From Porticoccus sp. W117 (lineage in GTDB: Bacteria; Pseudomonadota; Gammaproteobacteria; Pseudomonadales; Porticoccaceae), in contig NZ_JATAAF010000001.1 of assembly GCF_030341905.1 (NCBI RefSeq), positions 1 through 64,000 of the forward strand: a stretch of 64,000 nucleotides of DNA, written 5' to 3'. The notes below the pieces were generated by a model. That model had not been told where the DNA came from. It made no database searches and saw only the letters and a program-made list of their open reading frames with translations. Shown here one piece after another: positions 50,165 to 58,931 of this stretch (its first letter is position 1; each line of letters starts with the position of its first letter). Position numbers and translations under genes: made by a program.

Positions 50165-52142
50165 TTAATGCGGCCCCATCGGCTGTCTGACGCTTTTCCA
50201 CGTAGCGTCGGTAACGTTTGTCCAGCGCTGCCAGCAAAGAACCCAGGGCAACCAGAATGGCCCCCAACCAAATCCAGCGCACAAAGGGCTTCACCTGCAC
50301 ACTCACCGCCCAGGCTTGCCCTTCCATTGGCCGGGACAGAGTAACCATCAGGTCGCGCCAGAAACCAGCGTCGATGCCTGCTTCCGTCATGGGTTGCTCA
50401 CGCACCGGGTAATAGCGTTTTTCCGGCGCTACCGACACCGCCTTGCCACCACCTTGGCTGGCGAAAAAATGCGCTCGGTAGGCTTCGTAGTTTGGCCCCC
50501 GATACTGTTCAATTCGATCAAAACGAAATTCGTAACCCGCCAGCGTTACGGTTTCACCGGGGGCCATTTTCACGTCTTTGCGCTCTTCATAAACTGACGT
50601 CAATGCCACGCCCAGCAAGGCCACCACAATTCCCACATGAGCCAATACCATGCCGTAGTAGCTGCCTTTCAGGCGCCGCATACCCTGCCAGAGTGAGGTT
50701 TTGTGCTGACTCTTGCGCCACAGGTCTTGCCAGGTCACTGCAAACACCCAGGCGCCGATGGCAATAGCCCCGGCCGCAATCAATGAATAGTGAGGCAACA
50801 GCAGTGGCAGCAAAGCACCGGCCAGCAACGCCAACAGGATCGGCCAGCGAATGGCGGCCAGCAGGTTGGCCACTCGGTGGCGCTTCCAATTGAGCAGCGC
50901 GCCCACTGGGATCAATACCACTAACAACGCAAATACCGGGTTAAACAGCAGGTTAAACCAGGGCGGGCCAATAGACAGACGCCCCCCTTCCACCCACTCG
51001 TAGTAGAGCGGATAAAGCGTACCCACAAACACCACGCCCAGCCCCAACATCAACAAAATATTGTTGAGCAACAGGAAGGTTTCTCGTGACAGCGGCTCAA
51101 ACTGCGACACTTTGCGCACCACACCACTGCGCAATGCAAATAGCAGCAACGAGCCTCCGATCACCACGCCGAGAATAGAGAGAATAAACACGCCGCGGGC
51201 ACTGTCCACCGCAAAGGCGTGTACAGAATTAATGATGCCGGAGCGCACCAGGAAGGTACCCAACAGGCTGAGGGAGAATGTCAGAATTGCCAACAGCAAC
51301 GTCCAGGTACGGAACATGCCGCGCTTTTCCGCCACCGCCAGGCTATGCACCAAACCCGCCCCCGCCAGCCAGGGCATAAAGGAAGCGTTTTCAACTGGGT
51401 CCCAGAACCACCAGCCGCCCCAGCCCAGTTCGTAGTAAGCCCACCAGCTGCCCAGGGCAATACCCATGGTGAGAAACGCCCAGGCGGTACTGGTCCAGGG
51501 GCGCACCCAGCGAGTCCAGGCGGTATCCAAGCGGCCACCAATCAACGCCGCCATGGCAAAGGCAAAGGCCACAGAGAAACCCACATAACCCATATAAAGC
51601 ACCGGGGGGTGGACGATCATGCCGAAGTCTTGCAGCAGAGGGTTCAGATCGCGGCCTTCCGCAGGAAAGGCCGGCAGTATGCGCTCAAAGGGGTTGGAAG
51701 CAATGATCAGGTACAGCAAAAAACAAGCGCTGATGGCGCCCATTACTGCCAATACACGGGCAGAAAGCGCTTGCGGTAAATTACGGCTGAGCAATGCCAC
51801 GGCCAGCGTCCAACCCGCCTGCACCAGTTCCCACAACAGGAACGAGCCCTCGTGAGCGCCCCATACAGCGGTCACCTTGTAGTGGTCAGGCAACTGGGTA
51901 TTGGAGTTGGCAGCCACATAGGCCACGGAAAAATCACTGTCGAGAAACGACTTCACCAGGCAGTAAAACGCCAGCGCCACCAACACAAACTGCCCCGCTG
52001 CCAGTGAGCGCGCCATGCCCATCCAGCGCTGATTGCCATTGGCTGCCCCCCACATGGGAATTACCGCCAGCACCAGTGCCAGGCACAGTGCCAGTATCAT
52101 GGAAAACTGCCCCAGCTCGGGAATCATCGACAGAGTTGCCAC
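50154..52142 (-). CDS. ccmF: Cytochrome c haem lyase subunit CcmF
   Basis: This encodes up to 662 residues (GTG 52142 with AGGAG upstream; ATG 52127 would give the family's usual MIPELGQF start). About 15 membrane helices. The WWD haem-handling motif is GWGGWWFWDPVENASFMPWL (quoted part), and GAHEGSFLLWELVQAGW, HPPVLYMGYVGFS and the C-terminal periplasmic domain (VYEERKDVKMAPGETVTLAG) are as expected. It works with CcmH to attach haem to apocytochrome. Confidence 0.95.
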   Translation of the reverse strand: MATLSMIPELGQFSMILALCLALVLAVIPMWGAANGNQRWMGMARSLAAGQFVLVALAFYCLVKSFLDSDFSVAYVAANSNTQLPDHYKVTAVWGAHEGSFLLWELVQAGWTLAVALLSRNLPQALSARVLAVMGAISACFLLYLIIASNPFERILPAFPAEGRDLNPLLQDFGMIVHPPVLYMGYVGFSVAFAFAMAALIGGRLDTAWTRWVRPWTSTAWAFLTMGIALGSWWAYYELGWGGWWFWDPVENASFMPWLAGAGLVHSLAVAEKRGMFRTWTLLLAILTFSLSLLGTFLVRSGIINSVHAFAVDSARGVFILSILGVVIGGSLLLFALRSGVVRKVSQFEPLSRETFLLLNNILLMLGLGVVFVGTLYPLYYEWVEGGRLSIGPPWFNLLFNPVFALLVVLIPVGALLNWKRHRVANLLAAIRWPILLALLAGALLPLLLPHYSLIAAGAIAIGAWVFAVTWQDLWRKSQHKTSLWQGMRRLKGSYYGMVLAHVGIVVALLGVALTSVYEERKDVKMAPGETVTLAGYEFRFDRIEQYRGPNYEAYRAHFFASQGGGKAVSVAPEKRYYPVREQPMTEAGIDAGFWRDLMVTLSRPMEGQAWAVSVQVKPFVRWIWLGAILVALGSLLAALDKRYRRYVEKRQTADGAALNAS

Positions 52143-52145
52143 AGA

Positions 52146-52649
52146 CTACTGCTCCTGTCCGGAAGTATCGTTGTATGCGTCTGAATTTAAACTTTGGGAT
52201 TTTTGCTGCTGTTCCTGTTGCCAGCGATGGCCCTCCTCCATGGCATGCTCAATTTCCGGCGGCGTGTATTTCTCATCGTGCTTGGCCAGCACCTCGTCCG
52301 CCTGCAACACCCCGTTGGCATCAATTACACCCACAGCCAGCGCAGCTTCTCCCTCGGCAAACAAATCCGGGCGAATACCGGTGTAGTGCACTTCCAGTTG
52401 ATGGGGGCCATCGGTTACCTGAAAGCGGGCAAACAGCGAATCACTCGCTTCCTCAAGGCTGCCCTTTACCACCATGCCACCCGCGCGAATGCGGGCGCCT
52501 TCCGGCACTTCGCCATTGGCGATTTGTGTGGGGGTGTAAAACAGATTCATATTGGTGCCCAGCGCCGTTACCCCCAGCCCCACAACGATGGAGGCGGCAA
52601 TCACGATAAACAGCACCAGAAACAGGCGTTGACGACGAACCGGATGCAT
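52146..52649 (-). CDS. ccmE: Haem chaperone CcmE
   Basis: This encodes 167 residues from ATG 52649, which overlaps the ccmD stop (TGATG). N-terminal membrane anchor (LFLVLFIVIAASIVVGLGVT), an OB-fold periplasmic domain (GGMVVKGSLEEAS, FQVTDGPHQLEVHYTGIRPD) and the haem-binding histidine in VLAKHDEKYTPPE. A Gln-rich C-terminal tail of about 30 residues follows. Confidence 0.95.
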   Translation of the reverse strand: MHPVRRQRLFLVLFIVIAASIVVGLGVTALGTNMNLFYTPTQIANGEVPEGARIRAGGMVVKGSLEEASDSLFARFQVTDGPHQLEVHYTGIRPDLFAEGEAALAVGVIDANGVLQADEVLAKHDEKYTPPEIEHAMEEGHRWQQEQQQKSQSLNSDAYNDTSGQEQ

Positions 52650-52900
52650 CAAAAATCCTCTGCTTGTGACTTTTCTGGAGTTTGGGTTTGGCTTTGAGCG
52701 GCAGCCTCACGACGCATCTGCCGCAAAATAGCTTTACGCACGCCTCTATTGCGCTGCAGGGGCGCCAAGGCCGCCGTGATTAAAACCACCAGTGCTATGC
52801 CATAAGCAGACCACACATAGGCGCCATGACACATCTCGGTACCGTCTTTTTTGACGTAACACATGGCGATAAAATCGGCGACACTCTCAAAATAAAACAC
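52649..52900 (-). CDS. ccmD: Haem exporter protein CcmD, with unusual insertion
   Basis: This encodes 83 residues from GTG 52900. The family pattern (FxSxxDFxxMGxHGxYVWxxY) is interrupted: FESVADFIAM is followed by CYVKKDGTEMC before HGAYVWSAYGIALVVL. The extra ten or so residues carry two cysteines. The helix ALVVLITAALAPL and a basic C-terminus are normal. CcmD holds CcmE to the CcmABC complex. Its place between ccmC and ccmE is as expected. Confidence 0.9.
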   Translation of the reverse strand: MFYFESVADFIAMCYVKKDGTEMCHGAYVWSAYGIALVVLITAALAPLQRNRGVRKAILRQMRREAAAQSQTQTPEKSQAEDF

Positions 52901-52903
52901 GCC

Positions 52904-53653
52904 CTATTCCCCTTTTACCAAAGCCCGAACCCACTGGGTGCGACGCTCGCTGTAGAGTATTTCATTGCGCATGCGCAAAAACAGAACCACGGCAAAAAAA
53001 CCGTAAAAACCCACAATCATGATCCAGAATGGCCAGGCCAGAGACGGGTCGATGGAAGATTCTTCGGTAAATTTGAAGGTGGCGGGTTGATGCAGGGTAT
53101 TCCACCAGTCAGCGGCCTTGTAAATAATGGGAATATTTACCGTACCCACCAGCGCCAAAACCGCGCTGGCCTTGGCACCTGCCTGCTTGTCGCTGTAAGC
53201 CTCTTGTAACGCCATTACCCCCAGATACAGAAAAAACAGAATCAACATGGAGGTCAGTTTGGCGTCCCACTCCCAGTATGTACCCCAGGTAGGCTTGCCC
53301 CAGATAGAGCCGGTAATCAGCGCCAGTGCGGTGAGCGCCGCGCCGATGGGCGCGCTGCACTTCATGGCCACAAACGCCAGCTTCATGCGCCAGATCAAAC
53401 CAACAGCCCCGGCACTGGCCATCAAATAAAACGCCGCCAGGGACAACATGGCAGAGGGTACATGGATGTAAAAAATTCGCACGCTGTGGCCCTGCTTGGC
53501 ATCCGGCGGCGCAATGGCCAAACCCCATACCAGGCCGGTGATCAACACCAACACCGTCAGCGGCACCAACCACCTGAGCCAGCGGCCGCTTTTTTCATAA
53601 AACCACTTGGGCGATCCCAAACGGTGAAACCAGGTCCAATTTGCCATAAACAA
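52904..53653 (-). CDS. ccmC: Haem exporter permease CcmC
   Basis: This encodes 249 residues, or 247 from the second ATG. Six membrane helices. Haem-handling motifs are FYIHVPSAMLSL (His), WGKPTWGTYWEWDAKLTS (WWD-like) and the second His region KAADWWNTLHQPATF. The WGTYWEWD block is strong evidence for CcmC. Confidence 0.95.
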   Translation of the reverse strand: MFMANWTWFHRLGSPKWFYEKSGRWLRWLVPLTVLVLITGLVWGLAIAPPDAKQGHSVRIFYIHVPSAMLSLAAFYLMASAGAVGLIWRMKLAFVAMKCSAPIGAALTALALITGSIWGKPTWGTYWEWDAKLTSMLILFFLYLGVMALQEAYSDKQAGAKASAVLALVGTVNIPIIYKAADWWNTLHQPATFKFTEESSIDPSLAWPFWIMIVGFYGFFAVVLFLRMRNEILYSERRTQWVRALVKGE

Positions 53654-53662
53654 CCTTAACTC

Positions 53663-53753
53663 TTGTCATTGCGAGGAGCGAAGCGACGCGGCAATCCAGT
53701 GACTTACTCCTAGCCAGAGACACTGGATCGCCGCGCTGCGCTCGCGATGACGG
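53663..53753. repeat. Dispersed palindromic repeat inside the ccm operon
   Basis: Arms ttgtcattgcgaggagcgaa / gctcgcgatgacgg and an inner pair (gcaatccagtga / cactggatcg). It sits in the 106-base gap between ccmB and ccmC. Confidence 0.87.
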
Positions 53754-53759
53754 TAAATG

Positions 53760-54431
53760 TTAACCATGCATACTAATTTTCAGTGCCCCGGAACAGGCAA
53801 AAGGCGCCAGCAACAGTGACAGCGCCATCAAGGCACCCACCACCAACAGCGGCCCGTCCGGAGAAAAGCCATCAACCGCTCGCTGCACTGAACCGGCGCC
53901 GAACACCAGTACCGGCATATACAGGGGCGTTACTACCAGCGACAGCAGCAAACCACCACGGCGCAAGGCAACGGTGAGTGCCGCACCAATGGCGCCGATC
54001 AAACTCAGTGCCGCAGTACCCACCAGCAGGCTGATAACCATGGGCCAATAGCCCGCTTCCGGCAGCGACAACATAATACCCAGCAAAGGTGAAAGTAGTG
54101 TCAACGGCAGGCCAGTGACCAGCCAGTGGGCCAGCACTTTAGCGAGCACAATCAGCCACAGCGGTTGCGGGCTGATAATCATTTGTTCCAGGCTGCCATC
54201 GCGATAGTCGCTTTGAAAAAGCCCGTCGATGGATAGCAGCGTCGCCAACAGCGCCATAATCCAGATAATACCGGGGGCAATTTTTGCCAGCTGTTCCGGC
54301 GATGGCGACACAGCCAGGGGCACCAGGGTCAGCACAATGAGGAAAAACACCAGTGGGTTGGCCAGCTCACCACGGCGACGCATGGCCAGCAACAAATCCC
54401 GGCGCAGAATGGTAGTAAAGCCGCCGCTCAT
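53760..54431 (-). CDS. ccmB: Haem exporter permease CcmB
   Basis: This encodes 223 residues with six membrane helices. LLAMRRRGELANPLVFFLIV, FQSDYRDGSLEQMIISPQPL and the following VLAKVLAHWLVTGLPLTLLS are typical of CcmB. Coupled to ccmA by a four-base overlap. Confidence 0.95.
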   Translation of the reverse strand: MSGGFTTILRRDLLLAMRRRGELANPLVFFLIVLTLVPLAVSPSPEQLAKIAPGIIWIMALLATLLSIDGLFQSDYRDGSLEQMIISPQPLWLIVLAKVLAHWLVTGLPLTLLSPLLGIMLSLPEAGYWPMVISLLVGTAALSLIGAIGAALTVALRRGGLLLSLVVTPLYMPVLVFGAGSVQRAVDGFSPDGPLLVVGALMALSLLLAPFACSGALKISMHG

Positions 54432-55075
54432 TGCTCCCCCTTGGAGTGCCCGGCTCCCAAGTGCAGGGTTTTTACACCGTCAATAGACAATGGCTGATGG
54501 GTAGTCAAAATCACCGCCCCACCTTCACTGACGTGTTGTTGCATGCACTGTTCCAGCTGCGTCACTCCCTGACGGTCAATGGCGGTAAAAGGCTCGTCCA
54601 GTATCCACAGTTTCACCGTACTCAGGTATAGCCTGGCCAGTGCCACTCGCCTCTGCTGCCCGGCAGACAAGCTGTGACAAGGCACATCTTCGTAGCCCAC
54701 CAGGCCCACTTTTCCCAAGGCGTCAGCAATTGTATGACTGCTTTTTTCAGCCAGAGACAGTCGTTGCAACCAACACAAATTTTCTTCCGGGGTCAGGGTA
54801 CTTTTAATGCCCGGCTGGTGGCCGATATAGAGCAGCTCGCTGGCGTATTCCAGTGCGCACTGATGCACCGGTGTGCCGCGCCACAGGCAGTCGCCAGACT
54901 GAGGCGCCAGAGTGCCAATAATCACCTTTAGCAAGGTGGTTTTACCACTACCGTTATCGCCACTCACCTGCAAAATATCCCCCGCTGCCACACTGGCATT
55001 TACAGCAGAAAACAGCAGGCGGTCGTCCCGCTCAAAGGAGATATCAGAAAGCTGTAGCAGAGGGGTTGAAGTCAA
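54428..55075 (-). CDS. ccmA: Haem exporter ATPase CcmA
   Basis: This encodes 215 residues, apparently from TTG 55075. Walker A SGDNGSGKTTLLK, the signature SLSAGQQRRVALARL, Walker B LWILDEPFTAID and the switch His in ILTTHQPL are all present. It drives release of haem-loaded CcmE from CcmC. First gene of the ccm operon. Confidence 0.94.
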   Translation of the reverse strand: MTSTPLLQLSDISFERDDRLLFSAVNASVAAGDILQVSGDNGSGKTTLLKVIIGTLAPQSGDCLWRGTPVHQCALEYASELLYIGHQPGIKSTLTPEENLCWLQRLSLAEKSSHTIADALGKVGLVGYEDVPCHSLSAGQQRRVALARLYLSTVKLWILDEPFTAIDRQGVTQLEQCMQQHVSEGGAVILTTHQPLSIDGVKTLHLGAGHSKGEQ

Positions 55076-55168
55076 GGGTTCGACACCGGCAATCAGGTGC
55101 GCGCATTATACAGATAAACGGCCCACTGTGAGCCGTGACGCCGGTCAACTAACAAGGCAAAAGAACAA

Positions 55169-55200
55169 GGGGGTGTTAACAATTAGTTGTTAACACCCCC
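55169..55200. terminator. Perfect 14-bp hairpin, probable terminator
   Basis: GGGGGTGTTAACAA and its exact complement enclose the loop TTAG. On the minus strand it lies seven bases after the stop of the acidic protein gene and is followed by TTGTTCTTTT, a weak T-run. It separates that gene from ccmA. Confidence 0.7.
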
Positions 55201-55206
55201 TACCTG

Positions 55207-55392
55207 TCAGTCATCAAAATCAAAGTCGTAATCACTGAGCTGACGCTTGAGGCGTTCTTCCTCCAAACGTGCTTCCAGGCGGCGACGGGCATCCTGCGAC
55301 GATGAATTATTATGGTTGTTTTCCAACTCGGTTTCGCTGTCGTCCATTTCCATATCCTCAAAGTCAGTATCATCCAGTTCTTGAGTACTCAT
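55207..55392 (-). CDS. PA3496-like small acidic protein
   Basis: This encodes 61 residues. An acidic N-terminal half (TDFEDMEMDDSETELE) is followed by the family's C-terminal motif ARRRLEARLEEERLKRQLSD and an aspartate-rich end (YDFDFDD). It matches the short proteins named PA3496 family, described as possible envelope integrity proteins; function is not firmly known. It has no signal peptide. A hairpin follows. Confidence 0.8.
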   Translation of the reverse strand: MSTQELDDTDFEDMEMDDSETELENNHNNSSSQDARRRLEARLEEERLKRQLSDYDFDFDD

Positions 55393-55503
55393 AAGGCTTT
55401 CACCTCTATGACGTTCACCACACGTGTGTGTAAAAAAAACCAGCTAATGCAAGGATTCTTGGAGCGAAAATTAGTACGAAATTATGTCAGAATCAAGTCA
55501 ATT

Positions 55504-56154
55504 TTAGAGGCGGAATCCAGGCCAGATAGAATCCAATTGCACCAGGTCTTGCGGGCGATCGATATCCGCCAACTCCGGCAGTTCGCAATAGCGCCAGCCA
55601 AGGTCGTCGAGGCGCTGTCTTGTCTGCGCCAATACCTGGTCACTGCCCCAGGCAATACCTTCAAACAGCTGGCGATCCACCCGCTGCAAACCAATCAGCA
55701 CATAGCCACCGTCAGTAGCCGGGCCCAATACACAGTCGTGTCCCTGTTGCAGCGCCTTACACGCCTGCTGCAGGTAATCACCATCCATAAACGGGCAGTC
55801 GCTGCCAACAATTACTACGGCTTCGGCAGCCGCCAAAGCCTGTTTGGCGCTGTGCTGCATGCGCTGCCCCAAGTCGGCGCCCTGCTGCTGTTGAATGGTG
55901 ACATCTGTGCCCGCAACCAGGCGTTCAAAATAACCGTTTGAATCGCCACTGATGGAAAAGCTGTAAGGGGCAGTATGGGCGCCGCTCAGTTGGCGAAAGC
56001 AGTGCTCCACCAGGCGGCGGTGCAGCTGCAGGCAGCCGTCATCACCCAGCGCCGGGCGCAAGCGGGTTTTCACCTGGCCCCGCTGTGGCGCTTTGGCGTA
56101 TTGAATAATCCGGTAGTCTGGGTAGCGGTACTGAGCTTTTGACATGGATGTCAT
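55504..56154 (-). CDS. TIGR04282-type arsenosugar glycosyltransferase (DUF2064)
   Basis: This encodes 216 residues (ATG 56154, or the fourth codon ATG). The motif YAKAPQRGQVKTRLRPALG is the family's nucleotide-binding start, and VVIVGSDCPFMDGDYLQQA and LGPATDGGYVLIGLQ are the DxD-like and substrate parts. The family accompanies arsenosugar biosynthesis genes, as here with TIGR04283 and ArsS. A palindromic repeat is between it and the next upstream gene. Confidence 0.9.
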   Translation of the reverse strand: MTSMSKAQYRYPDYRIIQYAKAPQRGQVKTRLRPALGDDGCLQLHRRLVEHCFRQLSGAHTAPYSFSISGDSNGYFERLVAGTDVTIQQQQGADLGQRMQHSAKQALAAAEAVVIVGSDCPFMDGDYLQQACKALQQGHDCVLGPATDGGYVLIGLQRVDRQLFEGIAWGSDQVLAQTRQRLDDLGWRYCELPELADIDRPQDLVQLDSIWPGFRL

Positions 56155-56164
56155 AACTTTAGAT

Positions 56165-56260
56165 CGTCATCGCGAAGGAGCGAAGCGACTGCGGCGATCT
56201 CCAGCAAGGTACTTCGATTCCAGGAGATTGCCGTGTCGCCTTCGGCTCCTCGCAATGACA
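56165..56260. repeat. Dispersed palindromic repeat
   Basis: cgtcatcgcgaaggagcgaa and ttcggctcctcgcaatgaca form the outer arms, with gcggcgatctcc / ggagattgccg inside. Between the two glycosyltransferase genes. Confidence 0.87.
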
Positions 56261-56280
56261 GTAAGACAAAGACTTTCAAT

Positions 56281-56955
56281 TCAATAATACTGTTTCACCA
56301 GTTGTTGCGGGTCGGCGCCGCAGAAATAGCGCCAACGCAAGCGCCACATCAGCCAGATGGTGCGCCAGACGCCATCCCGCTCCCAGCGACGGCTGGACGT
56401 AGTCACCGGGGATGCAACCAGGCGCGCCCGTTTGCGCTGACGCAAGCGGCTGGTAAATTCGACATCCTCCATCAGGGGAATATCCCCATAGCCCCCCAGC
56501 TCATCAAACAGCTGCCGCTGCACATAAATGCACTGATCACCGGTGGCAATAGAGGTGAGCCGGGAGCGTAAATTCATAAAGAAAGACACCAGTTTCAACA
56601 CCTGGCGGGAGCCGCTAAGGCGCACAGGGAAGAAACCCCACAGGGGCTGGTATTGCTGAATACGTTGCCAGCACTTCTCAAAGTCTTTAGGCAGCTGGGT
56701 ATCGGCGTGCAGAAACAGCAGATAGTCGCCAGAGGCAATCATGGCGCCGGCGTTCATCTGACGGGCCCTACCGGGATCGCTGAGCCACACCATATCCACC
56801 AGCGATTGTGCCTGCTGTGGCGTGCCATCAGCGCTGCCGCCATCCACCAGAATGACTTCCACCCCCTGCTCGCGTAATGGCTGCAGGGGTTGCAGAGTAG
56901 AGTCCAGTAATTCGGCTTCATTGAGCGCCGGGACAATAATTGAGAGTTTGTGCAT
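56281..56955 (-). CDS. TIGR04283-type arsenosugar glycosyltransferase
   Basis: This encodes 224 residues from ATG 56955. The earlier in-frame ATG at 56979 lies inside the neighbouring repeat and adds eight unrelated residues. GT2 family features: LSIIVPALNEAELLDSTLQP, EVILVDGGSADGTPQ, GRARQMNAGAMIASGDYLLF, LHADTQLP (DxD) and MEDVEFTSRLRQRKR. It belongs to the family found next to ArsS and TIGR04282. Confidence 0.91.
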   Translation of the reverse strand: MHKLSIIVPALNEAELLDSTLQPLQPLREQGVEVILVDGGSADGTPQQAQSLVDMVWLSDPGRARQMNAGAMIASGDYLLFLHADTQLPKDFEKCWQRIQQYQPLWGFFPVRLSGSRQVLKLVSFFMNLRSRLTSIATGDQCIYVQRQLFDELGGYGDIPLMEDVEFTSRLRQRKRARLVASPVTTSSRRWERDGVWRTIWLMWRLRWRYFCGADPQQLVKQYY

Positions 56956-56973
56956 TGTTATTGTTTTCGCCTC

Positions 56974-57059
56974 TGTCATCCTGAGGAGCGTAGCGACGTG
57001 AGGATCTCAGAGTCTGAAAGTTGTGAGATCCTCACGCGGCTGCGCCGCTCAGGATGACG
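56974..57059. repeat. Dispersed palindromic repeat before the TIGR04283 gene
   Basis: tgtcatcctgaggagcgtag and cgccgctcaggatgac as outer arms, ctcagagtctg centre. It is the near twin of the copy at 31293-31391. Confidence 0.87.
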
Positions 57060-57064
57060 ATTTG

Positions 57065-58042
57065 TCAGTCTTCCAACGCCCCACCACAACTGCTGCCCTG
57101 CCCCGCAGTACAACCATAGCAATGTTCACCAATCACAATGGGGTTTCCCTGAAAATCCGTTTCCAGCAATTGCCGCAGATGGCGCTGGCGGTCACTGCCA
57201 ATTATCTGCTGTGTGTCTCGCAACGGCAATTCCAACATCTGATTAAAGTCACAATCGTACAAATTTCCCTGCCAATCCACGCTGATCAATGAATGGCACA
57301 TCACGGTTTCCAGGTTGCTGTCGCTGTAACTGCCCTTCAGCAACTCCATGTAGTCGTGATATTTGCCCTTGGCCAACAGCATGCCGCCAAAGCGGCTGAT
57401 GGGCATATTGGTGATGGTGAACAAGCTATTGAATTCAATACCGTACTGCTCCCGCAGCTGTTGCTTGTAGTCATTTTCCAGCTGCATTTGCGGCGGTGGC
57501 AAAAAGGCACCATTGGGGTTGTACACCAGGTTGAGAGGCAACTGCGGATCGATGCCGTAACCCAGACTATTGAGTTTAATCAGTGCATCGATGCTGTCGC
57601 CAAACACGCCCTTGCCCCGCTGTTCATTGACGTTTTGTTCGGAATAGCAAGGCAGCGACGCCACCACGGTGACTTTGTGACGGGCCAGAAACTCCGCCAG
57701 GTCTTCGTATCCGGGCTCCTGCAAAATGGTGAGATTGCAGCGATCGATCACCTCCACGCCCAGCTTGACCGCCTCTTCCACCAGGTAACGAAAGTGGGGG
57801 TTCATCTCCGGCGCACCGCCGGTAAGATCCAACACCTGCAAGCGATGCCGCTGCAACACCTGCAACACCAGCTCCACGTTGTCGCGATCCATCAATTCCG
57901 TGCGTTTGGGGCCGGCGTTCACATGGCAATGGGTGCAGCTGAGGTTGCACAGGTAACCGAGGTTCACCTGCAAGGTAGTCAGCGCGCCTCGGTTCAGTGA
58001 AGGGAAATCGGTATCCAGTAATAATGGTCGGGTATCGAGCAT
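57065..58042 (-). CDS. arsS: Arsenosugar biosynthesis radical SAM protein ArsS
   Basis: This encodes 325 residues. The radical SAM cluster motif is CNLSCTHC (Cys32, Cys36, Cys39) within TLQVNLGYLCNLSCTHCHVN. DLTGGAPEMNPHFRYLV and the C-terminal cysteine-rich end EHCYGCTAGQGSSCGG fit the ArsS/DUF3641 family, which joins the adenosyl group of SAM to dimethylarsenite. The usual partner ArsM methyltransferase is not in the window. It leads the three-gene run with the two glycosyltransferases. Confidence 0.92.
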   Translation of the reverse strand: MLDTRPLLLDTDFPSLNRGALTTLQVNLGYLCNLSCTHCHVNAGPKRTELMDRDNVELVLQVLQRHRLQVLDLTGGAPEMNPHFRYLVEEAVKLGVEVIDRCNLTILQEPGYEDLAEFLARHKVTVVASLPCYSEQNVNEQRGKGVFGDSIDALIKLNSLGYGIDPQLPLNLVYNPNGAFLPPPQMQLENDYKQQLREQYGIEFNSLFTITNMPISRFGGMLLAKGKYHDYMELLKGSYSDSNLETVMCHSLISVDWQGNLYDCDFNQMLELPLRDTQQIIGSDRQRHLRQLLETDFQGNPIVIGEHCYGCTAGQGSSCGGALED

Positions 58043-58112
58043 TTGTTATTCTCTGTTTGGCTGCGCCTAAGACAACAAGAACGGGCGTATTATCCAGCAA
58101 AGGAACACTCAT

Positions 58113-58838
58113 ATGAATAACCGTGAAAGGAATGAATTTCACTCGGTGGTGGTTTTAACCGGGGCTGGCATCTCCGCCGAATCAGGCATTCGCACTTTTC
58201 GCGCCAGCGACGGCCTGTGGGAGGAGCATCGTATTGAGGATGTTGCCTCTCCCGAGGGTTTTGCCCGCAATCCCCACCTGGTACACCGCTTTTACAACCA
58301 GCGCCGCCAGCAATTGCTAGGCCCGGAGATACAGCCCAATCCCGCCCACAAAGCCCTGGCAAGTTTTGAAAAGGAGTGGCAAGGGGATTTCCTGCTGGTT
58401 ACCCAGAATATCGACGACCTGCACGAGCGCAGCGGCAGCCAGAGCCTGATTCATATGCACGGCGAGTTGCTGAAACTGCGCTGCGAAAGTTGCAATGTTA
58501 TCCACCCCTGGCATCAAGACAGTAGCCCGGAATCCACCTGTGACAACTGCAAAACTGACGGCAGCCTGCGGCCTCATGTGGTGTGGTTTGGTGAAATGCC
58601 CTTGCAGATGGACGATATCTACCGCGCACTGGAAAGCTGCGACCTGTTTGTTTCCATCGGCACCTCCGGCAATGTCTACCCTGCCGCTGGCTTCTTTCAG
58701 GTGGCAAGCCAGGCGGGCGCGCATACGGTGGAATTAAATCTGGAGCCCAGCGCTTCCGGCTCTCAGTTCGATGAACAGCACTATGGCCCGGCCAGTGAAC
58801 AGGTTCCCGCCTTTTTTCAGGAATTGCTCGATAGCTAG
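58113..58838 (+). CDS. cobB: NAD-dependent protein deacylase, sirtuin class III
   Basis: This encodes 241 residues from ATG 58113, AAAGGAA upstream. Sirtuin motifs are [42 protein letters not shown] and [12 protein letters not shown] CxxC-x(n)-CxxC zinc site (CESC and CDNC) is complete. FYNQRR has the Tyr and Arg that bind succinyl or malonyl lysine, so desuccinylation as well as deacetylation is likely. It is divergent from arsS. Confidence 0.95.
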   Translation: MNNRERNEFHSVVVLTGAGISAESGIRTFRASDGLWEEHRIEDVASPEGFARNPHLVHRFYNQRRQQLLGPEIQPNPAHKALASFEKEWQGDFLLVTQNIDDLHERSGSQSLIHMHGELLKLRCESCNVIHPWHQDSSPESTCDNCKTDGSLRPHVVWFGEMPLQMDDIYRALESCDLFVSIGTSGNVYPAAGFFQVASQAGAHTVELNLEPSASGSQFDEQHYGPASEQVPAFFQELLDS

Positions 58839-58931
58839 CTCAGAGAAACTGCCGCTGTTGACGCATATCATGTGACGGCTGCGGGATAGGCTCTATGGTC
58901 AACACACTGATGTCCACACCGATTGACCACC

